Source: Lingula anatina (Eukaryota; Brachiopoda; Lingulata; Lingulida; Lingulidae). From it: a stretch of 33,545 bases of DNA. The translations under genes and the position numbers were made by a program. The stretch lies in assembly GCF_001039355.2 (NCBI RefSeq), contig NW_019775678.1, forward strand, positions 12,917 through 46,461, given 5' to 3'. The number at the start of each line of letters is the position of its first letter. Position 1 is the first letter of the stretch. Under the pieces are notes generated by a model. It did not search any database and was not told the origin of the DNA. It worked only from the letters and a program-made list of their open reading frames with translations. This document shows, one piece after another, positions 10,878 to 20,601 of the stretch.

Positions 10878-13167
10878 GTAAGACAGCTGTCCTTGACGTA
10901 CAAGATGGGCACACACACGCTTACAAGAACACACACACACACACACTCCGCTCTCACACACACACTGAGAGAGATTTATGAGGAAATGAATGTGTTATAA
11001 CTGCAATGAAAATCGTGATAATTTTAATTTTTAGTTTTTTATCAATTACAACAAGATGAGGTAATTTCAAAATATTTTGGGGTGATTGCATTTTTCAAAG
11101 TTAAGATTTGATATTACAATTATATGCAATTTTCCTGTATATAAATTCACCGTTGGCAATAAGTTTGACACATAAATCATATGTAATAAAGTAATAGCCC
11201 ATAGGCAAATGTTTAACCATATTGAACAAATGCAGTTTATGGACCACCAATGAAATAAAAAATCAAAGCATACGTTAATTAGAATATGGCAATAAATCAC
11301 AAAATTATGAAAATATAATTATTTCAAAGAAAAAAAAATACAATACTTTGCTGTATGCGAAAGTTGGAAATTTTTTTTCCTAAATCTGTTTCCTTTGTTT
11401 TCTTTGACACCCATCATAAATAATCAACCTCTTTATATCCTGGTGCAATGCTGATCCTGTAGATGTATTTATGATAAGGGCCCCGTAACCCAGCTATATA
11501 TCATGGAAAGTGCAAGATAGTTATGCCAGATAGCAGAATATCTCAGTAAGCTAGACAAATCTTCATTGTTCTCTTAAGTGCGGTCTTCAACCCCGAGACT
11601 GAGTTTTCACCCAAGTACACAAGGGTTGTGGAAGATCTTAAATGGTAGATGAGTTTGTGTATACTATTTCAACATTACAAAGACACTGTCATTATTAGAT
11701 GTGTTAACTTATATATCTAAATCTGTAACAGACATACACATGGCTAAGGCAAGGCTGGTGGCAGCCAACCCGACAGCCGGTCTGACAAGAAAATGTTGCC
11801 ACTTAGTGAGGTGATATTAGCACATGCGGCTTAGCTTGAGTCCTAATGGCACTTAATATCCCCAGCTGTGCTGAGAACTGGTTATAGGACCATTAACATA
11901 ACTATATCCCACTGTGGTTTACTATACTTGAGTTTTTTGTCCTTATTTGAGATGTATAAAAAAAAAAAAAATGAATGAGTTTATCTCCCTGGCAGGGATT
12001 ATATAATATGTGGTCTTATTTGTTGTTTTGAAATCTTTAACTTATAACAGTCACATTTTTTACCACATAGACATATATATTTTTCTGAGACAGAGGAGGG
12101 GGGGGGGTTGTATTGAAATTGGGAAATGATGAATGTAGCCCATGACATCAAGGTAATTAGTATATCACTTGGGACAAACTTAATTTAAAGGAAAAAATAA
12201 GCATAAAAATTTAAAAAAATCAAAAATTATAATAGAGTCCATCAAGTGGAATATCTTGAAGCAAGTTGCAACTTTCTAAAAGGTTCTCTGTCCGTAAGCA
12301 TCTCCATTCTGAAGTCCCTGGGGGTGGTTATACCATCCAGTGTAACAAGTGTCCATGTACCCCAGGTATTCCCCAGGTCCCCCCCTGTCTCCCCCTGTCT
12401 GCACTGGTCTGTGCACAAACACCTGTACATTAAGGTGCCAGTGTTATCAGACTGCCGTAACGCCTGAAAGTGAAAGCCGGCCATTGTGGAGATCTGATGA
12501 GTGTGCAAACACACCATCTGGATGATTGAGCGCGAATGGGTTTGCGTACGTGGCAGCTTTTATTCTCATAGGGCCCTGGAAGCTTCGGTATTTCACCGTT
12601 GAAAAGCCGTCGAGGTTGGCGAAACTTTGAGGGGGTAGCCTTGTACTGGTTTAAGCCCTTCGTTTAGCTAATTGTTGATCTTGACATAATAAAACCAGGT
12701 TAAAATAGGTGGACCAACGTAGGGGACATTTTACATAATGGCCAGTTTAGGCCAAGCACCCCATTGGTCAGTCTCTTGACCGGAGTATTTACTGGTTGAG
12801 AGAGTTAAGCACATTTACCAACGGACAGCTCCTTATGCAACATTGTCAAAGCGTGAAATGTTATGGGATAATATAAACATTACGTCAGCTTACAAACAGC
12901 ACAGTACTTGGCATGTATTGATTTTTCTCGACTGTATGGCTGTAAAAATGTCTGTCACAAGGCTGATGCAAGGCAAAGATGAAATGCATGTGTAATATTT
13001 TAGGTCATATACCAGTAGAGTATGTGTCCAATAAAAAAAGGTCTGAAAATTTTCTGACCTCAGAATTTTTTATGAGATAAAGGTAGTAAATATGTTACAC
13101 TTGGGTCAGGAGCAAGAAACAAAACTGGTCAAAAATTGGATGACTACAAAAAAAAATTTTTTAAATN
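10878..13167 (+). other. Presumed NUAK intron 1, no exon recognised
   Basis: After the NUAK donor comes a CA tract (10910-10965), AT-rich sequence, and a less AT-rich block at about 12240-12660 with CCCC-rich runs. No kinase exon, tRNA or known repeat is evident. The block at 12240-12660 has open frames on both strands, but neither resembles a protein I know. The stretch ends at an 'n' join at 13167. Confidence 0.5.
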
Positions 13168-14515
13168 GAGTCCTAGGACTTTCCATACTGAAATAGAGTG
13201 TCTAGGGGGACTCTACATTTCAGAACATAGAGTCCGGGACCCGTTATTTCGAGACAGGGAGTCCGCCGGACTCTCAGTTTTAAAACACCGGGTCCGCCGG
13301 ACCCTAGAATGGTAGGACTCTGTGTTGCTTGACACCGGTGTGGCAGGAGTGCACGTCCTAGTACCGCAAGTCCGCCCGGACACGAAGTCCTGGAAATGCA
13401 AGTCCTGGGGCATGCTTTGCTAGGAATGACAGTCCTAGGACATACGTTTACTAGGATTAACTAGGACGAAGGCTCCCAGGTTATCAAGTCCTACGTGTAG
13501 TAATGCACGTGCTAAATGGACATGCGTTCCTAACATTTTAGTAATTAACGCATATATATAGTTTACACAGAGGAATGACAAGAATAAAAATATATAGAGA
13601 TATACTAGATTTAAAGATATAATGAACAAGTTCATTTTATTTTGATGTTTTATTTTCCGATAGGCAGTTTACATGCATATTAATGAAGTAACACAAACTA
13701 CACGGTTCCCATAGTTTTTCTTCAATTATTTTATTATGTGTATGTTTCTTGTAGTAAACGCAATTTTTACATGTCATTGACCTTCTTAGGTCTTCAATTG
13801 AGGGGAAAATAACTACACAAGAAAACGGGATCTCCGTTCTTAGACTAATTTACAGTATTTTTCGGTTTACACTCGCAGAAATCGAAAAATAACTTCAAAC
13901 TCAGTGGAAAGTTGTTCTTGGAAAGAGGATTTAAGACAAATCAATGCAGTTTAGAATTTGAAATTATATATAATGTTCTGTTATATTCCTTTGGTATTTT
14001 GGCGCATTGAGGCTTTAAAAACTAGTTTAAGTGTAATCACATAATTGAGAATATTATTCATTAAAAACAACAACATACGACTAGCTAGAACAAGTTAATT
14101 GAGGTGGGGGTTGGGTAAGGTCAGGTCAAAGGTAGGTCTCCAACCCAAGTATGTAACAAGACGATTCATGAATACATACCTAATAGTCTTGCACGCTAAC
14201 CACTACACAGACGAGCTGAAATTGCAAACCTTCCATTGTTTGTCTTATATTTGGCTCACCAGAAAGTTTTTCGTATACATTTATAATTGTATCATTTAAC
14301 GATGTTATTGCATAAGGATAGGACTTAAAAATGGCCAGGCTTACATTACTGTCATAGGTAACAGGAATAAAAGTCCGCCAGTAATACAAGTCCTACCTAC
14401 TATAATTATGAGGTAGGAGCCTAAGTCCCACTAGGACTACTATTCCCAAGTAATGGTAGTCCTGCGGACACCCATTACCAGGAACCGAAGTCCTGGGGGG
14501 ACTTGGATTACCGTT
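13168..14515. mobile_element. Unclassified repeat element with arms made of small AGTCC/GGACT palindromes
   Basis: Two clusters (13168-13495 and about 14365-14515) are packed with short inverted pairs of AGTCC and GGACT. Examples are the perfect palindrome AGTCCTAGGACT at 13169-13180, GAGTCCGCCGGACTC at 13259-13273 and GGGTCCGCCGGACCC at 13290-13304. Part of the right cluster (GGAGCCT..GTCC..CTAGGAC) resembles the inverted complement of part of the left cluster (CTAGGACGAAGGCTCC), so the whole looks like a foldback-type element with an AT-rich 870-bp centre. There is no coding frame. It ends about 36 bases from the sulfotransferase stop codon, so it probably forms part of that gene's 3' UTR or flank. 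The left border is unclear because it coincides with an 'n'. Confidence 0.55.
14135..14210 (-). repeat. tRNA-like sequence, possible SINE head (minus strand)
   Basis: On the minus strand, TAGTGGTTAGCG (14205-14194) matches a tRNA A box as seen in Asp/Glu/Gly-type tRNAs. About 49 bases further on, GGTTGGAGACC (14145-14135) resembles a B box (GGTTCGANNCC) with a few mismatches. The region between does not fold into a clean anticodon arm, so this is not a functional tRNA. It is more likely a decayed tRNA-derived SINE lying in the centre of the palindromic element. Confidence 0.4.
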
Positions 14516-14551
14516 ACACCGGCTTTCGATAGCCAAAAACGCGATATTTCA

Positions 14552-17500
14552 TCATAGCTCAAATTTCAAGTCAAGGTTGATGTTCTTCATCCTCTTGCAG
14601 AATATCTTATTGAACTCCTCGTTCTGAGCCACTGTGAAATGATTCTTCCAATCTCCCACCGTGCCTGAAAACAAACAAATAAATAAGTGAAAGGAAATGA
14701 ACCTAGTAAAAGCGACTCTATCACAAGGTATATTTAACAAGCTAGCTTTTACGTTGCTCTGACACTCAGGGTATGGGAGTGGGACACACACGGAAATATA
14801 CCAATGAAGCTTTCTGAAAAAACATAACACTCACACACAAAAGCAAATTAAATAAATTATTTTGATATTACTCCTCCGAAAGAAAGGATGGAGTCTCATT
14901 CTGCACCGAGGTTAGCAATAGGCCCCCTACCTTTCCTAAAAATGCCTTCGCTATCCTCTGCCCAGACACTTCTGACATCTTTCTTGTCTTTCTTCATATG
15001 CTGAAAAGAGCATAGTCTAGCCACGTCGCTGTAGAACTGCTCTGATTTTTCATGTCCCAAAAACTGGGCCACTAGACGCACTTGTTTCTTAAGGTCCTGA
15101 AATAAAACAAACCGGTGATAGCCATTAAGCTATGTTCAGTAATGAATAAAATTATCTAGGTACATGAAGATTGTATGGTGCAAGGTCCACTTTTTCAGAA
15201 AAAGACCACTTCCCTCCTTTGAAATTCCTGGCTAAGGACTACTGTAGAGCCGCATTTTGCAACCGGTTGCAAAATGCGTTCAGTTGCAAAATGCGGTCCT
15301 ACTAAGTAGAGCCGCATTTTGCAACTGAACGCATTCTGCAACTGTAACGCATTTTGCAACAAAAGAAAATCGTGAAAACCGCATTTTGCAACCGGTTGCA
15401 AAATGCGGCTCTACAAAGGCCACCTTATCCAGAGTGGAGAACACAGCACAAGATGAACAAAAAAACTNGCTGAAACCGGCCAGGCTGCCCCTGGGGTGGA
15501 AAAAAATATAAAACTTATTGCACATTGTAATTTCCTAAATCATTAGAGTTAGGAACTCTAATTTTTTGTTTTTGTTTTTGTTTTTTTTTTAATTGGGGGT
15601 GTGGCCGTCCCTAGGGGTGGTTGATTGTACTTTTTACTCCGTATTTTTCTCCTATCTACCATTATATCTTCAGAATTAGGAAATAAAAACGTTTGGGATT
15701 AATACACTATCGTAAGAAATGTGCCTGGGCACTTCGGAAATTTATTGTGACATGGGTGTGGTTGTCCCTGGGAGTGGTTGATTCTTATTTTACAACGTAT
15801 TTTCTGCTATCTGCCCATTGTATCGGCCATTTGAGTTAAAGCATGAAACGTAGCTACAGTATAATTTGGGATGTTGAACGGCATTTAATTTTTTTGACTA
15901 TGGTGGTGGTCCTGGGGGTGGTTGAATATAATCAGACGTTGTAATTTCTGCTATCTACCTTTACACCATATAAGTTAGGAACAGAAGGCTATGGGAATTG
16001 AAAACATGTCTTTAGGGATATGGATCCTTCTGATGGGTGTGGCCGTCCCTGGGGGTGGTTGATTCTATTTTTTGCACCGTTACTTCTACTATCTACCCTT
16101 AGATTTAGGAACATGAAATGTTGGGGATTGATAATGAATGTACATGGGTCTTTGAGGAACGTAGAGAACAGCAGCGGCGCACATAGCACTAAACGGACTT
16201 ACAGTCGTAGGCATGAATATAGGTCAAGGAATCCAGTTAAAGCTGTCCTTTTGACCCATGCCAACCATAAGGCCCTACACACTCAGGAATCCTGGCGTTC
16301 AACTAGCCGTTGTGTCTTAATACAAAACAAATATGTTAATTAATCATAAATAGTAATTAGCATGTGTGTTGCTCTACAGAGGCTATGCCTGAAAGTATGG
16401 GGTCTTGCATGGGTTTTTAATTAACTTGACCTATATTCAAGCATACCGCTGAAGGTCTGTTATTAAGTGCCGTCTGCTGCGTTCTTTGCATTCCCCTTCC
16501 TTCTTAACTCGAAGACAGCTTTCAGATTCACACATCCTACTAGCTGGGTCGGTCCAACTCTGCAGGGGATCTCACTTAATTGTCTGACATACCACCAATC
16601 ACCCCATCCCCTGAGGGACAGTCACACCCAAAGTCACACTAAAATTCCCCTGTACCCATGCACCAAAGACTCGTGCTCGTAACTCGAATGGTCGGGAAGG
16701 AGATGAAAGAAATTACGGTGAAAATATTACAGTCAAGTAACTATCCCCAGGGACGACCACTCCCCAAGTGAACAAAAATTCCGATGTGCCCAAGCACATC
16801 TCTAACGATCTCAACCACCCCCAGGGACAACTACACCCCAAGTCACAAAAAATGTGCGTGCGCACATTTCTTACGATGGTGTTAATCCCCAACGCTTTTA
16901 TTTCCTTATTCTAAAGATAAAAGGGTAGATAACAGAAAATACAATGTAAAATTACAATCAACCACCCCTAGGGACGGCCACACCCCTATGTGCATGCCTA
17001 ACAATATCTTTTTTACTCCCTGACGTTTCAACCTCCTAACTCTAATGGTTTAGGAAATTACAATGTGAAATAAGTTTTATATTATCGTCCACCCCAGGGG
17101 AAGCCTGGCCAGTTTCAGCATACATAGTCGAAGCAAACCCGTCCCCACTCCAGTTCTACCCGTAGCCTACCTGTCTAGTACTTCAAGCTGTTTCAGGGAC
17201 TTTGAAAAAAATCCTGGTTGCAAAATGAGTTGCGGTTGCAAAATGCGTTTTCACGATTTTCTTTGGTTGCAAAATGCGTTGCAGTTGCAAAATGCGTTGC
17301 AGTTGCAAAATGCGTTGCAGTTGCAAAATGCGGCTCTACTTAGTAAGGCCGCATTTTGCAACTGAACGCATTTTGCAACCGGTTGCAAAATGCGGTCGGT
17401 TGCAAAATGCGGCTCTACACTACCCCTCGCATCTTTAAATGATAAAATCGGCAAAGTGAAACAAGAAAAATGACATGTCCACTGCTATCCGCATATTGCA

Positions 17501-19143
17501 GTTATATTGTCGCCGTGTACTTTGTTCATCTTTGTCCCTTTGTTGGACCCCCTCCCCCCTCTGTCCCCCTTTCCTCTCCCCTAGCAAGCCATTCATCCAC
17601 CATTGAGAAAACCCGCACTTTTCTTACCATTTGCATGTCTTCATACGTCACAATGAGGGCGTTTGGATTGTTCTCCAGAACTTTCAACCATTCTTCCACG
17701 TGGTCGAACCAGTCGCCATATTGAGCTGAAACGAGAGGTGCATGGGTGCTAATTATAACGTAAGCATTTCTGAAACAATCGATAGACGGCGCTCGTGTCA
17801 TTAATAGCGAAGTACAGGTAGCGGCGCCAGTAGAGAAACCTCACCGACATGTTGTAGATCTGGGAGATGTCTCACAACGGTTATTGCAACTACTTTGGTC
17901 TATATCGCCCCATGGTAATATGCAGTAACCCATTATTGATGCATTCAAATGTTCAAATGCAGTTGGAGTATTAGATGGTTCAGTGAAATACAATTAAAAC
18001 GTGGAAATAGGGTTTTGATTGTGTGTGTGTGTTGTGTGTGTGGGGGGGGGGGTAGAGAGTATAACGTAAAAAGCACTATATCATACAGAGTATAGAGTGC
18101 AAAAGAAAAAAATGGTTTTGTTCAATTCACTCGTTACCACTACTGAGTCAACACGAAAGTGGTAAAGAGAGCCACTTCAGGGGCAGGGGTTACTTCTGGC
18201 TTTCAGATTTTACCTTTGCCGTTCACCAGCAGTTCATACATCCCGTTCCAAGAGCAGTTCGCTGACTTCGGCTCCATACCTGTTGCGTGATAATATAAAG
18301 ACACAAATGCATCCTTTGGGTTACGAACAACGTAGATTATCTTGCTATTCAGCGCTACCTTTGGGAAAAGTTTTAGAGGCACATGTGTATTCAGGACACG
18401 CGGTGACGCCATCTTTTCTATTACGTGGAGCGGACACAGTTCCGGAAACATGGTGCCTCCTTTAGAAGAGTCATTTAATTCTGCCCGCCCAGAAGTTATC
18501 ATCTTGACTATTTCCCACATCCAATGTGTGCCTGTTAAAATAAATCAAAATGTTGATAAACCGCAGGTTCATACATCGAAAGGATAACGGGAATGATATA
18601 TATAGGTGTGCCACTTTTGTGACTTTAAAAGCGCATCAGACCAGATGATCCGTTTATAGTTTTCCTGCCTCCACACGCGTAGAGGGGGGGGGGGGGGGCG
18701 CTTTTTTAATGAGGTTGGCCATATTTAGTCGGCGGATCAATAACTCCACGGGTCATCTGCTCTGAATGCGCGTTAAGTGCGATGTGCGACATTTTAAGAA
18801 GTCAAAACATTTACGACAACAATAACCTCCCCTTTTCCGTACCTGATTTTGGCCAATTAACTACCCATATATCGTCATTGCGGGCCTTGAATCCATCCTG
18901 TTCCAATAAGTTAGCATGCATTGACGGGAAGGGAGGCAGCGGCACTCCTTGAATATACATCACCCGGGCACTGCCACCGTAACTGTCGCTTACATCTTTA
19001 TAAACTGGACCTTTAAAAATCAGCCCCAACATTCCGTTCTTCATGCCAGCCAAGAACACCGGTCGGAGATCCGGAAACGTGTACAGATCCACCAAGATGA
19101 TGTAAAGCCGCCTGAAGAACGATCTTATTGCCTTCAGAACCAT
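14552..19143 (-). CDS. Cytosolic-type sulfotransferase (SULT family), complete five-exon gene
   Basis: This enzyme should transfer sulfate from PAPS to a small hydroxyl or amine acceptor. Exons (minus): 18843-19143, 18214-18531, 17628-17725, 14931-15096 and 14552-14664. They join in frame to 331 residues and a TGA stop. Motifs: WPKSGTHW at 97-104 (5'-phosphosulfate loop, split by intron 1); catalytic His in NTHVP at 150; IIYVVRNPKDAFVS at 165-178 with the Arg170 and Ser178 that bind the 3'-phosphate; QYGDWFDHV; VTYEDMQ; and RKGTVGDWK at 293-301 (PAPS-binding end, split by intron 4). Length is slightly above the usual 285-310 because of a roughly 40-residue N-terminal extension with a mildly hydrophobic stretch (RRLYIILVDLYTF). 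All splice sites are GT..AG. The start is the first ATG of the exon; an AG just upstream (ATTTTAG) could end a 5'-UTR intron. Intron 3 contains a foldback-like element. The subfamily and acceptor cannot be named from sequence alone. Confidence 0.93.
15243..15414. repeat. Left arm of the foldback element: palindromic 13-mer array
   Basis: The block starts with TGTAGAGCCGC and ends with GCGGCTCTACA, so it is itself a terminal-inverted-repeat unit of 172 bp that could be a free-standing MITE. It holds about eight copies of CGCATTTTGCAAC in either orientation, including the self-complementary pair TTGCAACCGGTTGCAA at both ends. The middle reads GCGGTCCTACTAAGTAGAGC. Confidence 0.8.
17217..17419. 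repeat. Right arm of the foldback element: 13-mer array with an 18-bp tandem
   Basis: This arm is the inverted counterpart of 15243-15414. It has about ten copies of GTTGCAAAATGCG or its complement. Three or four of them are head to tail as GTTGCAAAATGCGTTGCA-type 18-bp units, where the left arm has only two. The shared spacer CACGATTTTCTTT lies next to the tandem in both arms, which shows common origin followed by change in unit number. Confidence 0.8.
18036..18050. repeat. TG tract followed by a G-run
   Basis: A TG-rich tract and a run of ten G lie in sulfotransferase intron 2. A longer G-run is present in intron 1 near 18685-18698. No function is evident. Confidence 0.8.
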
Positions 19144-19302
19144 TTTCCAGCTGGTAGTGGCCTAAAATATTATATTACAGTTTACAAATTGTAAGAATAA
19201 ACAGTAATCCTTTACGGCAATCCCCTATGTATCCTATAGACCCCCTAACCCCGGATCGTCTAGCTATCAGACGCCTTGTAGGACGAACGTCATGAGGGAA
19301 TC

Positions 19303-19323
19303 GCAAGGCCTATATAGGACCTT
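19303..19323 (-). promoter_or_regulatory. Candidate TATA-type promoter element of the sulfotransferase gene
   Basis: The minus strand carries CCTATATAGGCC about 165 bases upstream of the sulfotransferase ATG. It is embedded in the near-palindrome AAGGCCTATATAGGACCTT. The distance suits a TATA box with a 5' UTR of roughly 130 bases. The palindrome might equally be part of an unrecognised repeat. Confidence 0.3.
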
Positions 19324-19705
19324 GTAAGATTTCGGGGCAATTTCATATTGGGTCTAATTTTTGTTAGGGTCATCAGCTATGTGAGCTTTTACTGTAAATG
19401 TAAAATATGCATGACTTTTGGCGTAAAGGCGTTTGGCTTCCTTGAGACTCTCCGCGTGATAGAGCTTCGGTTTGTTGAAAGCAGGTTACTCGTTTTATGC
19501 TTTAAACTCCAGTAAAAGCGACCATTCATTTATATACCACAATTGGTCGTTATATTAAATAAACGTTTTGTTTTGGTCGTATTTTTATTTAAAAAAATTA
19601 TAGCTACACTGCATGTAAAAGGTGTGATCCACTCCAAGCACCTTTTTTGGGGGTAAAACTGCACGGCGGGGTAGTTCATTGTGTCTGACAACTCTGAACA
19701 CGGAT

Positions 19706-19965
19706 GATAAAGACCAAGTTTATGATTAATGATGACAAAACTGAGATCCTTGCAATAATTCAGCCACACAATAAGAAGTTAGCTGAGAATCTTAGTATAA
19801 GAATTGGACACGTACATTTCTCGGTGTTTATCTTGACTCTGCTTTATTTATATGGAGAGAAAATCTCTCAATCACTCCAGTCATGCACGTCCAAATTATG
19901 TGACAAAGTTTCTTTCAGGGACAATTTGAGTAAATCTACCACTGCTATACCATCAACAACGCTCA
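19706..19965 (+). pseudogene. Decayed LINE (non-LTR retrotransposon) reverse-transcriptase fragment
   Basis: One frame reads KFMINDDKTEILAI, the region just after the RT catalytic site in CR1/L2/Jockey-like elements (typically K-N-DKTE-L). About 70 bases on, in another frame, comes FLGVYLDSALF, matching the following LGV-LDS-L motif of the same proteins. The two motifs are in the expected order and spacing but are separated by a frameshift, and stops follow, so the copy is dead. Neither the 5' part nor the endonuclease is present; a G-run and the 'n' at 19999 cut the region off. Confidence 0.6.
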
Positions 19966-19999
19966 AGTCACATCCTGGGGGGGGGGGGGGGGGGGGGGN

Positions 20000-20023
20000 G
20001 TTGCAAAATGCGGCTCTACACCC
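20000..20023. mobile_element. Second terminus of the foldback family next to an assembly gap
   Basis: Immediately after a run of G and the 'n' at 19999 stands GTTGCAAAATGCGGCTCTAC, then ACC. This is exactly the end of the 15243-17419 element. Either a second copy has been lost in the gap, or the join is wrong and this piece belongs to the first copy. Confidence 0.75.
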
Positions 20024-20362
20024 CTTCCCCTTGCACACGACTTTTTTTCTCTCAGAAACGCCCATATAATCAACCACGAACATTTATGTAGACAGAGATA
20101 AACGTAGTTTAGTAACATCTTTTATGGTCTTATGTTTTCAGTGATGTTAAAACAAAGGACAAACGTACATTCTTTCTCTTCAATTTATTGCAGTTTACAT
20201 ATCCGGACACACGTACACCTAAAGTATCTCCAATCCCTTCCAGTTTAAATATATACATCAATTACACGCCATTATAATAGCTAATGAATGCTTTCGGGAC
20301 TTAACGCGTCCTATAGTATTGTTTGTATGAAACCCTCATAAATCATGTGGTTTTAACATTAA

Positions 20363-20576
20363 GACCCCATTCCCAGAGATTAGATCGATCCAACTAGATC
20401 GACCTAACTCCCTGGGGGTTCACGCTAAATAGCTGTCAGCCGAGCGGGTACGAAAGTGAATTACCCCCTTACAGCTTGTAGAAGGCGGGACGGACATTTA
20501 AGTCGGATTATCTGACAGTAATCTAGTGAGACTCCCCGCGGGGATAGATCGATCTAAAATCTATGGGAATGCACCC
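20363..20576. mobile_element. 214-bp MITE with TAA target duplication (PIF/Harbinger-like)
   Basis: The left end GACCCCATTCCCAGAGATTA and the right end (complement GGGTGCATTCCCATAGATTT) form imperfect terminal inverted repeats that run on into AGATCGATC on both sides. TAA flanks the element at 20360-20362 and 20577-20579. A 3-bp TAA/TTA duplication with such ends is characteristic of the Harbinger superfamily. It has no coding capacity and lies 25 bases upstream of the ApeC exon, within the preceding intron. Confidence 0.65.
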
Positions 20577-20601
20577 TAATTTTCATACCGTTTTACTTCA
20601 G

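Larger units (their letters stand above)
15243..17419. mobile_element. Foldback-like non-autonomous DNA element, about 2.18 kb, in sulfotransferase intron 3
   Basis: The two ends are inverted copies beginning TGTAGAGCCGCATTTTGCAA and matching for at least 23 bases. They are flanked on each side by CTAC (15239-15242 and 17420-17423), a possible 4-bp target duplication; GTAGAG ends with a 3-bp ACT duplication are the alternative. Inside each end lies an inverted arm of about 170-200 bp carrying many copies of CGCATTTTGCAAC in both orientations. Next comes a longer inverted region (15469-15560 against about 17010-17110), then degenerate tandem units of roughly 120-150 bp containing GTGTGGCCGTCCCTGGGGGT. 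These units point one way at 15600-16080 and the opposite way at 16740-16990. The centre (about 16165-16735) has no recognisable transposase. An 'n' at 15468 interrupts the left arm, and 15415-15467 has no partner on the right, so the left arm may be misjoined. The superfamily is unknown. Confidence 0.72.

Noticed and set aside
12242-12517. Overlapping open frames on both strands in a less AT-rich block
   Set aside because: Neither peptide resembles a kinase exon or another family. The composition is odd but there are no supporting splice signals; left as unassigned.
15195-15525. Open frames reading repeated CNAFCN/LQNAF peptides
   Set aside because: These are translations of the 13-mer array, not a repeat protein.
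15989-16343. Opposing 66- and 107-codon frames as a transposase
   Set aside because: They lie inside the repetitive units of the foldback element, and no catalytic motif (DDE/DDD, HTH, zinc finger) is visible.
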